DNA of 64,000 bases from Prosthecobacter sp. (lineage in GTDB: Bacteria; Verrucomicrobiota; Verrucomicrobiia; Verrucomicrobiales; Verrucomicrobiaceae): assembly GCF_034366625.1 (NCBI RefSeq), contig NZ_JAXMIH010000006.1, positions 372,001-436,000 on the forward strand. The letters are read 5' to 3'. Below, one piece after another: positions 28,422 to 36,964 of the stretch (within the stretch, counting starts at the first letter, position 1; the number at the start of each line of letters is the position of its first letter). Both the position numbers and the translations under genes were made by a program. The notes beneath the pieces were generated by a model. That model searched no databases. It saw only the letters and a program-made list of their open reading frames with translations, and was not told the origin of the DNA.

Positions 28422-29711
28422 TCAGTCATGCAGCCGCTCTTCGGAGTTGATGAAGAACCAGCAACCGGCACCGAGGAAGTAGGCCACGGCAAAAAGCGTG
28501 ATGTTCATGCTCCAGTCATTGTCTGTGGCGGCAAGCACGAGAGGCACCACCATCGGGGCGATCGCACCACCGGCATTGCCCATCATGTTCATGCTGCCGG
28601 AAAGCGCCCCGGCATGACGTCCGCCCACATCCATGCAGGCACCCCAGGCACCAGGCATGGCGAGGTCGTTGCACAAGGCGGCGAGCCCGATGGCCAGCAC
28701 CGACGCGAGCGGTGCATCCGTTTGCATCGAGATCAACAGCATGACCCCGGCAACACTCATGCCAAGCACGCCGAGCCAGCGACGCGTCCGCGCGATGCTG
28801 CCAAACATCCGATCCAGCCGCGCGGAGAGCATCCCGGCGGTGATGCAACCGATGCCGCCGAAGAACAGCGGCACGCAGGCAAGCAGGGCACGCTCCATGT
28901 CCGTGAGCGTGGTGAACTTCTCCTTCAGATAAGTCGGAAACCAGGTGATGTAGAAATACCAGGCGTAGGACATGCAGAAGTACTGCGCCCACAGCATCCA
29001 GACCGTGCGTGAGGCGACCAGCCGCGCCCACGGCATGGCGTGATCACCGGGAGGCTCCGTTTCACCGATGTGCGCCAGCTCGGCGGCACTCACCGACGGG
29101 TGATCCTTGGGATGATCGCGGAACCAGTGGAAAAACGACAGCGCCCACACCACGCCGAGCAGTCCGAAGATCAAAAACACCCACTTGTAGTGCAGTCCGA
29201 GGCCGACTTTCCCTTCCGTGCCGCTCGCGAGCATCCAGCCGACGAGCAACGGCGTGAAGGCCCCGCCCCAGCGCGCGCTGAGCCAGAGAATGCCCTGCGC
29301 TTTCACACGCTCGGCCACCGGGAACCACAGCGTGAAGGCCTTGGTCAGATTCGGGAAGCAACCCGCCTCTCCCACGCCAAAAAGGAAACGCGAAACGACC
29401 AGCGAAACCAGATTCCACGCCCAGCCGGTGGCCACAGTGAAGATGGACCACATCGAAACCACCCGCATCAGCACTTTTCGCGGCCCGATGCGATCGCCCA
29501 GCCAGCCGCCGGGGATTTCAAACAGCGCATAGGCCCAGCCAAACGCCGCAAAAGCATAGCCCATCTGCGTCTTCGTCAGCCCCAGTTCCTCCTGCATCAT
29601 CGGCGCCGCCTGCGAGATGCACACCCGGTCGATGTAAGTGATGATCGCCAGCGTAACGGCAAAGAAGAGCACCACCTGACGGGCGCGGGAGGGTCGAAGG
29701 GTGGATTCCAT
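28422..29711 (-). CDS. MFS transporter, ACS (anion:cation symporter) family
   Basis: A 429-residue protein with 12 predicted transmembrane helices. The loop-2 motif GGWLGDRIGPRKVL and the segment RFLFGVGEAGCFPNLTKAFTLWFP are diagnostic of the ACS family (hexuronate, glucarate and tartrate transporters). It would import sugar acids, fitting the polyuronate-degrading enzymes elsewhere in the window. It lies on the minus strand, convergent with the TPR gene (17 bases between stops), and is preceded by a 540-base stretch holding a TPR remnant on the opposite strand. Confidence 0.9.
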   Translation of the reverse strand: MESTLRPSRARQVVLFFAVTLAIITYIDRVCISQAAPMMQEELGLTKTQMGYAFAAFGWAYALFEIPGGWLGDRIGPRKVLMRVVSMWSIFTVATGWAWNLVSLVVSRFLFGVGEAGCFPNLTKAFTLWFPVAERVKAQGILWLSARWGGAFTPLLVGWMLASGTEGKVGLGLHYKWVFLIFGLLGVVWALSFFHWFRDHPKDHPSVSAAELAHIGETEPPGDHAMPWARLVASRTVWMLWAQYFCMSYAWYFYITWFPTYLKEKFTTLTDMERALLACVPLFFGGIGCITAGMLSARLDRMFGSIARTRRWLGVLGMSVAGVMLLISMQTDAPLASVLAIGLAALCNDLAMPGAWGACMDVGGRHAGALSGSMNMMGNAGGAIAPMVVPLVLAATDNDWSMNITLFAVAYFLGAGCWFFINSEERLHD

Positions 29712-29816
29712 GAACGGTTGGGAAAAACGGCGATGCTGTCACGCGGCAGGCATCGGCGTCAACAGTTCAAATGCCTGCATCATGGGCAACTGAGCGAATG
29801 GGCCAGGTCCTCCGGG

Positions 29817-30116
29817 TTGTGGGCAGGGCAGATCGAAACTTACGAGCGTATCCTCGCGCTCAATGCCCAGGACCATGAGGCCAGGCGTCTGCTGGCTGAT
29901 GGTCTCAACCAATGTACGCTCGCTCTCGGCAGGCAGCACAGGCATGCTGACGCTGTGGCAATGCTCACTAGGGCGCTGCAGATTCTGGAGCAGCTTGAAA
30001 CAGACGGCAAGCTGAGTGGCAAAAGTCTCTCGTGGCCGGCCAATGTGCGGGCAAATTTGACCAGAGCCAGCGAACTGCTGGAGCAACAACAGCCACCGGA
30101 AACAACGAAGCCGTAA
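29817..30116 (+). pseudogene. remnant of a kinase/TPR C-terminal tail
   Basis: The 541 bases between the MFS and kinase genes contain no intact gene. From 29817 to 30116 the plus strand reads YERILALNAQDHEARRLLADG, ALGRQHRHADAVAMLTRAL and ILEQLETDGKLSGKSLSWPA, the TPR-like pattern that closes many Ser/Thr kinase-TPR proteins of this phylum. There is no Met start and no kinase part, so I read it as the stump of a former kinase gene, now directly upstream of an intact one. It could alternatively be a short translated ORF from TTG 29817, but I consider this less likely. Confidence 0.5.
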
Positions 30117-30253
30117 TCATGCCGGCGTCAAAGCAGGAGCTGAGAAGTGCAGGAACACCCTCTGCCTCCCAAGCCAAACCCGCTCCAAATGCCGCTCATG
30201 AACAGAGTGCTCGACTTCCAGCAGCGTTCTGCTGAAGCTCCTGTCTCGACCCC

Positions 30254-33200
30254 ATGTCCGACCCTGCTCCTGCAAGCTCCGAAAACTTCACCGATGCCTT
30301 GTTTGCGCAGGCATTGGAAGCTGATGACGCGAAAACCATCATCGACCATCATTCACCGGGCAGGATCTACGAGCAGCCCGGTCAGGTGATCGGCCGCTAC
30401 ACGTTGGTCGAAGTGCTCGGTGAAGGCGGCTTCGGTTCGGTGTGGCGCGCGGAGCAGTCGAAACCGGTGGCACGGCAGGTGGCGCTGAAAATCATCAAGC
30501 TCGGCATGGACACGCGCGAAGTCATCGCCCGCTTCGAGCAGGAGCGCCAGGCGCTGGCGATCATGGACCACCCGAACATCGCCCGCGTGTTCGATGCCGG
30601 GGTCACGGACGCCGGACGGCCCTACTTCGTCATGGAACTGGTGAAGGGTGAACCGCTGACCACCTACTGCGACCGCAACCGCCTGACCATCCGCCAGCGG
30701 CTGGAGCTGTTCATTCAAGTCTGTCAGGCCATTCAGCACGCGCACCAGAAAGGCGTGATTCATCGTGATCTGAAGCCCTCCAACATTCTTGTGAGCGAGC
30801 ATGATGACGCGCCGGTGGTGCGCGTCATTGACTTCGGCGTGGCAAAGGCCACCGAGCGCAGTCTTACCGCTGAAACACTGCAAACCCTCGCCGGACAGGT
30901 CATCGGCACGCCCGGCTACATGAGTCCCGAGCAGGCGGACCCACTGCACCAGGACATCGACACCCGTTCGGATGTGTACAGCCTCGGTGCGGTGCTCTAC
31001 GAACTGCTCACCGGCACCCTGCCACTGGATGATGCAGGATTTGTTCACGTCGCGCTGGAGGCCATCCTGCGCCGCATCAGGGAACAAGATCCGCCGCGTC
31101 CCTCGAACCGCATCACGTCACTGGCAGCGGACCAGCAAGCCACTGCTGCGCAACGGCGGGGAATGGAATCGACTCGTCTTCCCCATGCCGTGCGCGGTGA
31201 TCTGGACTGGATCGTGATGAAGTGCCTGGAGAAGGACCGCCAGCGTCGCTACGAGACCGTGTCGGGCCTCGCGGCAGATGTGCAGCGGCACTTGAATGAC
31301 GAACCCATTACCGCACGACCACCGAGCGCGGCCTATCGCATCCGCAAGACGGTGCGGCGCAACCGACTGGCCTTTGGAGCTGCTGCGGTGATCACGGTCT
31401 CGCTGATTGCAGGACTGGTGGGGACCAGCATGGGACTGGTTCGAGCCAGACGGGCGCAGGCGGCCGAAGCCGAGCGGGCGGATGGCGAGCGACGTGCCAA
31501 GGAACAACTGGCCTCTGAGAAAGCGCGGCAAGACGAGCTTCTGTGGAAAGCGAGCCGCAGTGATCACGAAGCTGCCGTGCGTGCTTTTTATGAGCACCGC
31601 AATGGCGAGGGGCTGGCTTACATTGACCGTGCTCTAGAGTATCGCCCAATGAATACCACCGCCTTGGCGGCAAGTGCGGCCAATGCCTTTGGGACCAGCG
31701 CCCCCATCTGGCGCACACGATCGGTCTCGGCTTTTGCGGGGGTGGTAAACTGCATCGCCTTCAGCCCCGATGGCCGCTACTTGGCAGCGGGAAGCGAGGA
31801 CAATACCGTGCGTGTGATTGAGGCGGCTACCGGCAAGGAAATGAGCAAAGCGAAGTTTGGCGATCAAGTGTGGTCGGTGAGTTTCAGTCCCGAGGGCCGC
31901 TCCTTCGCGGCGGGCAGCGCGGACAAGACCGCGCGGGTGATTGAGGTGGCCACTGGCAAGGAAATGAGCAAAGCGGAATTTGGCGCTGCCGTGACCTCGG
32001 TGAGTTTCAGCCCCGACGGCCGCCACCTCGCGACGGGCAACTCTGACAAAACCGTGCGTGTGGTCGAGGTGGCCAGCGGCAAGGAGATCAGTAGAATGGT
32101 ATTTCGCGGTTCAGTGAGTATCAGCAGGGCGGAGTTTGGTGGTTCCGTTACCTCGGTGAGTTTCAGCCCCGACGGCCGCCACCTCGCAGCGGGCTGTTCA
32201 GACAAGACCGCGCGGGTGATCGAGGCGGCCAGCGGCAAGGAGATCAGCAGGGCGGAGTTTGGCGGTTCCGTGACTTCGGTGAATTTCAGCCCCGACGGCC
32301 GCCACCTCGCAGCGGGCAGCGCGGACAAGACCGTGCGGGTGATCGAGGCGGCCAGCGGCAAGGAGATCAGCAGGGCGGAGTTTGGCGGTTCCGTGACTTC
32401 GGTGAATTTCAGCCCCGACGGTCGCCACCTCGCAGCGGGCAGCGCGGACAAGACCGCGCGGGTGATCGAGGCGGCCAGCGGCAAAGAGATCAGCAGGGCG
32501 GAGTTTGGCGGTTCCGTGACCTCGGTGAGTTTCAGCCCCGACGGCCGCTATCTCGCAGCGGGCTGTTCAGACAAGACCGCACGCGTGATCGAGGCGACGA
32601 CCACCAAGGAGATTAGCAAGGCGGACTTTGGCGGTCTCGTGACCTCGGTGAGTTTCAGCCCCGACGGCCGCTACCTCGCGGCAGGCAGCTCGGACAAGAC
32701 CGCACGCGTGATCGAGGTGGCCAGCGGCAAGGAGATATGCACGGTGGAGTTTGATGGCCCAGTGAAGTCGCTAAGTCTCAGTCCCAATGGCCGCTACCTC
32801 GCGGCGGGGTGCAGGGGCAATTCCGTGCTGGTGATCGAGGCGGTCAGCGGCAAGGAGATCAGCAGGGCGGAGTTTGGCGGTTCCGTGACCTCGGTGAGTT
32901 TCAGCCCCGCCGGCCGCCACCTCGCAGTGGGCTGCTCTGACTTTACCGCGCGGGTGACCGAGGTGGCCAGCGGCAAGGAGATCAGCAGGGCGGAGTTTGG
33001 CGGTTCCGTGACCTCGGTGAGTTTCAGCCCCGACGGCCGCTACCTCGCAGCGGGCAGCGCGGACAAGACCGTGCGGGTGATTGAGGCGGCCAGCGGCAAA
33101 GAGATCAGCAGGACGGAGTTTGGCGGTTCCGTGACTTCGGTGAATTTCAGCCCCGACGGCCGCCACTTCGCAGTGGGCTGCTCTGACTTTACCGCGCGGG

Positions 33201-33787
33201 TGATAGACTGCACGTGTCTCGGCGAGGTAGATGCAGCGATCTCGCAGGAATGGTCTGCTGCGCTAAGCCTAGCCTCTGGACTGCGATTCCAATCCAACGA
33301 GCAACTACACCCCGTTCCCGCAAATGAACTTGCTCATGCCCAAGACGTGGTTCATGCCTTCGTTGCCCGTCCGCCAAATGACGGTGAATACTGGCAGCAC
33401 GCCATCCTTAAGTGGTCCCAAATGCTGCCGGAAGATCGTACTACATCACCTTGGACCGATGACCCCATTCGCACCGCCATTGGCCGCTGGCTGATACAGG
33501 CACGCATTTATACACCCACCATCACCGACTGCGCTGACCAAGCGCCATGGCATCCCTTGGTACCGGTGTCGTTGGCTCGCAAAGAGACGTTGGACATCCA
33601 GGACGCCGCACAGAGGAAGGTACGGACCACGTTTCTCGCTCGCCTCACCCTCAAGCGGCTGCGGGATGCGGACGTGAATATCTACAGTGCCGACGTGCTG
33701 ACGGCTTATGCGGCCAAGGCTGCCGACTGGATGCTGGAGCTGGCTCTCCCCCAGGAAGCGGCGGAGGCACGGGCGCTGAAGTGGTAG
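30254..33787 (+). CDS. membrane Ser/Thr protein kinase with extracytoplasmic WD40-type propeller
   Basis: A 1177-residue protein. The kinase domain (about 49-350) is complete: Gly-loop GEGGFGSV 56-63, Lys79, HRD 170-172, DFG 193-195 and SPE 224-226. A transmembrane helix follows (about 373-395, AFGAAAVITVSLIAGLVGTS), then a charged coiled coil (RARRAQAAEAERADGERRA) and a WD40 array (about 497-994) of 12 units, nearly all 41 residues. The last 180 residues are unassigned. Kinase-TM-propeller architecture is common in Planctomycetes/Verrucomicrobia; the propeller would sense an extracytoplasmic ligand. An 11-residue insertion breaks the period after repeat 3. Repeats 5-6 are nearly identical in DNA. 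Confidence 0.92.
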   Translation: MSDPAPASSENFTDALFAQALEADDAKTIIDHHSPGRIYEQPGQVIGRYTLVEVLGEGGFGSVWRAEQSKPVARQVALKIIKLGMDTREVIARFEQERQALAIMDHPNIARVFDAGVTDAGRPYFVMELVKGEPLTTYCDRNRLTIRQRLELFIQVCQAIQHAHQKGVIHRDLKPSNILVSEHDDAPVVRVIDFGVAKATERSLTAETLQTLAGQVIGTPGYMSPEQADPLHQDIDTRSDVYSLGAVLYELLTGTLPLDDAGFVHVALEAILRRIREQDPPRPSNRITSLAADQQATAAQRRGMESTRLPHAVRGDLDWIVMKCLEKDRQRRYETVSGLAADVQRHLNDEPITARPPSAAYRIRKTVRRNRLAFGAAAVITVSLIAGLVGTSMGLVRARRAQAAEAERADGERRAKEQLASEKARQDELLWKASRSDHEAAVRAFYEHRNGEGLAYIDRALEYRPMNTTALAASAANAFGTSAPIWRTRSVSAFAGVVNCIAFSPDGRYLAAGSEDNTVRVIEAATGKEMSKAKFGDQVWSVSFSPEGRSFAAGSADKTARVIEVATGKEMSKAEFGAAVTSVSFSPDGRHLATGNSDKTVRVVEVASGKEISRMVFRGSVSISRAEFGGSVTSVSFSPDGRHLAAGCSDKTARVIEAASGKEISRAEFGGSVTSVNFSPDGRHLAAGSADKTVRVIEAASGKEISRAEFGGSVTSVNFSPDGRHLAAGSADKTARVIEAASGKEISRAEFGGSVTSVSFSPDGRYLAAGCSDKTARVIEATTTKEISKADFGGLVTSVSFSPDGRYLAAGSSDKTARVIEVASGKEICTVEFDGPVKSLSLSPNGRYLAAGCRGNSVLVIEAVSGKEISRAEFGGSVTSVSFSPAGRHLAVGCSDFTARVTEVASGKEISRAEFGGSVTSVSFSPDGRYLAAGSADKTVRVIEAASGKEISRTEFGGSVTSVNFSPDGRHFAVGCSDFTARVIDCTCLGEVDAAISQEWSAALSLASGLRFQSNEQLHPVPANELAHAQDVVHAFVARPPNDGEYWQHAILKWSQMLPEDRTTSPWTDDPIRTAIGRWLIQARIYTPTITDCADQAPWHPLVPVSLARKETLDIQDAAQRKVRTTFLARLTLKRLRDADVNIYSADVLTAYAAKAADWMLELALPQEAAEARALKW
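31742..33235 (+). repeat. 12 tandem 123-bp repeats encoding WD40 units
   Basis: The period is 123 bases (41 codons; the first unit is 126) with the consensus VTSVSFSPDGRHLAAGSADK, then TARVIEAASGKEISRAEFGG. Units 5 (32267-32389) and 6 (32390-32512) differ at only three bases by eye, and several others differ by few, so the array has expanded recently or is kept uniform by gene conversion. Unit 3 carries an extra 33 bases. Confidence 0.9.
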
Positions 33788-33819
33788 TTCCTGCTTGAAG
33801 TTCCACACTCGACAGATCC

Positions 33820-34635
33820 TCATGGGTTCGCGTTTGGAGCACTGGTGCTGCTTTGCTGTTTGATCGCCGTCTCCGCTGCCTCACGCAAAGGCTGCCCCGT
33901 CGCGTCCGATGCAGCCATTCCGGCCAGCAGGGTGCCAAGCTCGGGATTCCTCAGCGCGGCGATCATCTGCGCAATAATCACACGCTGACCAGCACTGGTT
34001 TCGGGTTCCTGAAACATGCCGACGAGATCACGCAACACCGGCTCATCCCCCAGACGGCCCACGGTTTCGACCACTGGTGCCAGCAGCGCCGGATCATCGG
34101 TGATCAGTGCTGCGCTGGCGAGCAGGCCGGCGGCTTCCGGTGATTCAACACCCGCAGTGAGGCCGGAGATCAGCGCGTTGCGCGTGGCGGGGTCTGTTTC
34201 CGCGATTACGGCGTCCATCGCGGCCTGGATGCCGCCGTCGCTGCCGATCCTGCCGAGGATGTTGGCGATGCTGCCGCGCACACCTGCTGGCAGCGGCTCT
34301 TTGAGGGCGGCGATGAGGCCAGGCTCGGCCGCTTTGCCCTGGGCAGCAAGCTCCCCGCTGATTTGAATGGTTTCCTCGGGCGTGGCCTTGGCAAGTCGTA
34401 TGCCGAGGGCAGTCACGTCCGCCGTTTTAACGGATGACGCCGAAGGCTGAACCTGCTCCGACAGCGGTGCGGCGGCGCTCGGCGGAGAGGTGCGGGACGT
34501 GCGCATCTGCGGCTGCAGGGGCTGCGCGAGCGGCGGCTTGGGTTCCTTGAACATAAAAAAGCCCGCCACGCTGGCAAGCCCCACCAAGGCAGCGCAGGCG
34601 GCGATCATCAGAGGGAAGGGAAAAGACGTTTTCAT
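33820..34635 (-). CDS. membrane-anchored helical (HEAT-like) repeat protein
   Basis: A 271-residue protein. Residues 7-28 form one transmembrane helix (PLMIAACAALVGLASVAGFF) with the bulk outside, then a Pro/Ser-rich linker (about 30-65). The rest is short amphipathic helices (ETIQISGELAAQGKAAEPGLI, VRGSIANILGRIGSD, TRNALISGLTAGVES, RVIIAQMIAALRNPELGTLL) that pack as HEAT-type repeats. It resembles the two proteins at 50195-52457 in layout and helical pattern and likewise follows a secreted hydrolase gene (CHAP protein, 95 bases upstream). No enzymatic motif is visible; a partner or chaperone role is an inference. Confidence 0.7.
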   Translation of the reverse strand: MKTSFPFPLMIAACAALVGLASVAGFFMFKEPKPPLAQPLQPQMRTSRTSPPSAAAPLSEQVQPSASSVKTADVTALGIRLAKATPEETIQISGELAAQGKAAEPGLIAALKEPLPAGVRGSIANILGRIGSDGGIQAAMDAVIAETDPATRNALISGLTAGVESPEAAGLLASAALITDDPALLAPVVETVGRLGDEPVLRDLVGMFQEPETSAGQRVIIAQMIAALRNPELGTLLAGMAASDATGQPLREAAETAIKQQSSTSAPNANP

Positions 34636-34655
34636 GAGCGGTGTTGCAGGGAAAG

Positions 34656-34687
34656 GCCCCGGTGAAGCAGAAGTTCTTCACCGGGGC
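34656..34687 (-). terminator. strong hairpin between CHAP and helical-repeat genes
   Basis: GCCCCGGTGAAG/CTTCACCGGGGC, a perfect 12-bp stem with an eight-base loop, in the 95-base gap. On the minus strand it is followed by CTTTCCC, a poor T tract, so it may attenuate rather than fully terminate, giving less helical-repeat protein than CHAP protein. Confidence 0.65.
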
Positions 34688-34730
34688 GGGCTTGTCAGCA
34701 AGTGTCGTGGGTTCGGTCGCAGAGCGCGGT

Positions 34731-36113
34731 TTACTGGCTGCCTACAGAGTACCACGTCCCGCTCCACAGATACCACACATTGTTGGTGCCGGTCTGGTTC
34801 GCCAGCCAGACGCCGCTGCTGTAATAGCGGTAGGAGAAGGTGCTGTCCTGATGGGTGGTTCCTGTGAAGGTGCCCAGCCAGCTCGTGTTTTTCGCGGCAT
34901 AGCGCTCCATGGCACTGGTGGTCGTGATGGTGGTGCTGCCGCCCTGGGCGGTGCCGGAGATGGTGAACGAGTAGGGGTTTTCGTTGGAGTCGTTGTTCGT
35001 CAGGTTCAACGTGCAGTTCTTGGTGCCGGCACTGGTGGGGCGGAACTTGATGGAAAACGAGGTCGTCTGGCCGGGGGCCACACTGGAGGCAGGGTAGGCA
35101 TAGATGCTGAAGTCCGTCGTGTTGCTCAGATTCAGCGCTCCCACCGTCAGCGTGCCGGTGCCGGTGTTCGCAATGGTGTAGCGATTGTACTGCTCGGAGC
35201 CGACCGTGGTGCTGGTGAAGTTCGCCGCCGAGTTCTGGCTGCTATTGCAGGCAATCTGCGTGCCGGAGATGCTGATGCCAATCTCCGGGGCGGAGGTTAC
35301 GGCGGGCTGGTTGTAGGGGAAGGAATTGCTAAACCGGTCGCCGCTGCTCAGCCACGCACTGTCAAAGGCCCGGACTCCTGCCGTGTAATATGAACCATTG
35401 AACAATCTGCCGCGCAGGTTTGCCGCCGGGATGACCACCCGGTGAGCTCCCAGGTTTGAATTGTTGGTGGTCGCAACATAAGTTCCAGTGATGGCAGTAG
35501 TGCCCAACCGCACCCAAACATCCGTCTGAGCAACACGATCGCCGGTGGTGTCGTTGACGTTGAAACTCACGATGACATTACCCAGGTAATCTGAGGAGGC
35601 TGAGAGGTTGGCAATGACCGGGGCGGTGTTGGGGGGGGTGCGAGAAATGAACCCGTTTACCCGCCATGAGGTGCTTCCGTATTTGATCGTGCCATTGACC
35701 ACATTCCCATATTGAACTTTAACACTCGTCCAATTCCCGCCGGACAAGTCTTTCACATAGATGCCTGTGTAAACTTTTCCGTCCACAGCACCAAGCGGAG
35801 ACCAATTTGCATGGTCGATTTTGATGACGTCTGATGAGACGATCTGGGACACATAAGCGACATGTCCGTAAGTGGCCATTCCTGTCTGGCGGGGCCAGAC
35901 AAGCACCGAGCCAACACGAGGGGTGTTGCTGACGTGATAGTTGCCTCTGATGGCGGAGTCCCACCATGTCCAGGCATCTCCATAAATCGGGATGCCTGAC
36001 CGTTCGCGTGCGTACTCAACACACTGCTTTGCCTGCACTTGCAGAGGAGCAAGCATCATTGCGGCAATGGTGAACAGAAGGATTTTGACCGTATTGTTTG
36101 TTTTTGTTTTCAT
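34731..36113 (-). CDS. secreted CHAP-domain peptidase/amidase with adhesion-type C-terminal domains
   Basis: A 460-residue protein with signal peptide (residues 1-28). The CHAP domain (about 29-165) has the triad Cys31 (CVEYAR), His84 (YGHVAYV) and Asn103 (HANW), as in peptidoglycan amidases/endopeptidases. Residues about 175-260 look like a fibronectin/Ig-type domain (APVIANLSASSDYLGNV), 275-400 like a choice-of-anchor-D/ASPM-SPD-2-HYDIN domain (RYTIANTGTGTLTVG), and the last 60 are Trp/Tyr-rich (YYSSGVWLANQTGTNNVWYL). Likely a secreted cell-wall hydrolase. It is divergent from a sigma factor and followed by a helical-repeat membrane protein. Confidence 0.85.
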   Translation of the reverse strand: MKTKTNNTVKILLFTIAAMMLAPLQVQAKQCVEYARERSGIPIYGDAWTWWDSAIRGNYHVSNTPRVGSVLVWPRQTGMATYGHVAYVSQIVSSDVIKIDHANWSPLGAVDGKVYTGIYVKDLSGGNWTSVKVQYGNVVNGTIKYGSTSWRVNGFISRTPPNTAPVIANLSASSDYLGNVIVSFNVNDTTGDRVAQTDVWVRLGTTAITGTYVATTNNSNLGAHRVVIPAANLRGRLFNGSYYTAGVRAFDSAWLSSGDRFSNSFPYNQPAVTSAPEIGISISGTQIACNSSQNSAANFTSTTVGSEQYNRYTIANTGTGTLTVGALNLSNTTDFSIYAYPASSVAPGQTTSFSIKFRPTSAGTKNCTLNLTNNDSNENPYSFTISGTAQGGSTTITTTSAMERYAAKNTSWLGTFTGTTHQDSTFSYRYYSSGVWLANQTGTNNVWYLWSGTWYSVGSQ

Positions 36114-36216
36114 AGGAGTGAAGTGATCTTCAAGTGCCTTTGCCGGACCGCCCGCCGCCTTGTGACAAACAAAGTGAATTTCTTTTCAGCCTGCCTGTGG
36201 CAGGATCGGGGCCGCC

Positions 36217-36963
36217 ATGCCTGACGCCTCGCTGAACCCTGGAAACTCGCCCTTCTCCCCCACCCGCTGGAGCATGGTCGCCCAGGCCCGCGGATCGCGG
36301 GAGCGGCAGACGGCCATGCGGGCGCTGGGAGACTTTTACACGGCCTACTGGTATCCCCTGTATGCCTTTGCCCGGCGCAAGGGCTGGCGGGAGGAGGATG
36401 CCCGGGACCAGACGCAGATTTTTTTCCAGCGGCTGATGGAGAACGACCTTCTCGACAATGCCGATCCGGCACGCGGTCGGCTGCGGACGTTTCTACTGCT
36501 GTCGTTTCAAAGCCAGCTCTCCCATGCAGCGGAGGCCGCCGCTGCCCAAAAACGCGGCGGTGGGCGGGAAATCCTCTCGCTGGAGCTAGAGACGGCAGAG
36601 GGCCGCTACCAGGTGGATGCCATCGATTCCGCCGCGACGCCCGAGATGGTCTTCGATCAGGCGTGGGCCAGGATGATGATTCAAGCGGCGGTGGATCGTG
36701 TGGGTGAAGGTGCTGCCGCCACTGAGTTCAGCGTGCTGCGTCCGTTCCTCACCGGGGGTTCCCCAAAAGACCTGTCCTATGCCGATGCGGCTCAGGCGCT
36801 GAACATTACGGAGGACAATACACGCCAAAAGATTTCGCGGCTGGCCAGACGTCTACCACAAGCCCTGCGCGATGTGGTTCGGGAATCGCTGACAGATCCC
36901 GCCGACGAGCTGGTAAATCAAGAAATCACCAGCCTGCGAGCGGCCCTGCGCAACCAAGCCTGA
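36217..36963 (+). CDS. RNA polymerase sigma factor, ECF-like
   Basis: A 248-residue sigma-70-family factor. Region 2 spans about 25-90 (LGDFYTAYWYPLYAFARRKG, then DARDQTQIFFQRL), and region 4 about 185-225 (LSYADAAQALNITEDNTRQKISRLARRLPQAL) with a helix-turn-helix. The spacing and short region 3 fit a planctomycete/verrucomicrobial ECF-type factor; no anti-sigma gene is adjacent. It is divergent from the CHAP gene (103 bases apart), so it may control that operon, as is common for divergent sigma/target pairs, though this is only positional evidence. YmdB follows convergently with one base between stops. Confidence 0.8.
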   Translation: MPDASLNPGNSPFSPTRWSMVAQARGSRERQTAMRALGDFYTAYWYPLYAFARRKGWREEDARDQTQIFFQRLMENDLLDNADPARGRLRTFLLLSFQSQLSHAAEAAAAQKRGGGREILSLELETAEGRYQVDAIDSAATPEMVFDQAWARMMIQAAVDRVGEGAAATEFSVLRPFLTGGSPKDLSYADAAQALNITEDNTRQKISRLARRLPQALRDVVRESLTDPADELVNQEITSLRAALRNQA

Positions 36964-36964
36964 T

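Noticed and set aside
29040-29760. Upstream part of the open frame that contains the TPR remnant
   Set aside because: It runs antisense to the MFS transporter and reads as Arg/His-rich shadow; only the segment from about 29817 looks like protein sequence.
31742-33235. CRISPR array or satellite repeat
   Set aside because: The 123-base period is in frame with a protein of WD40 type; there are no unique spacers.
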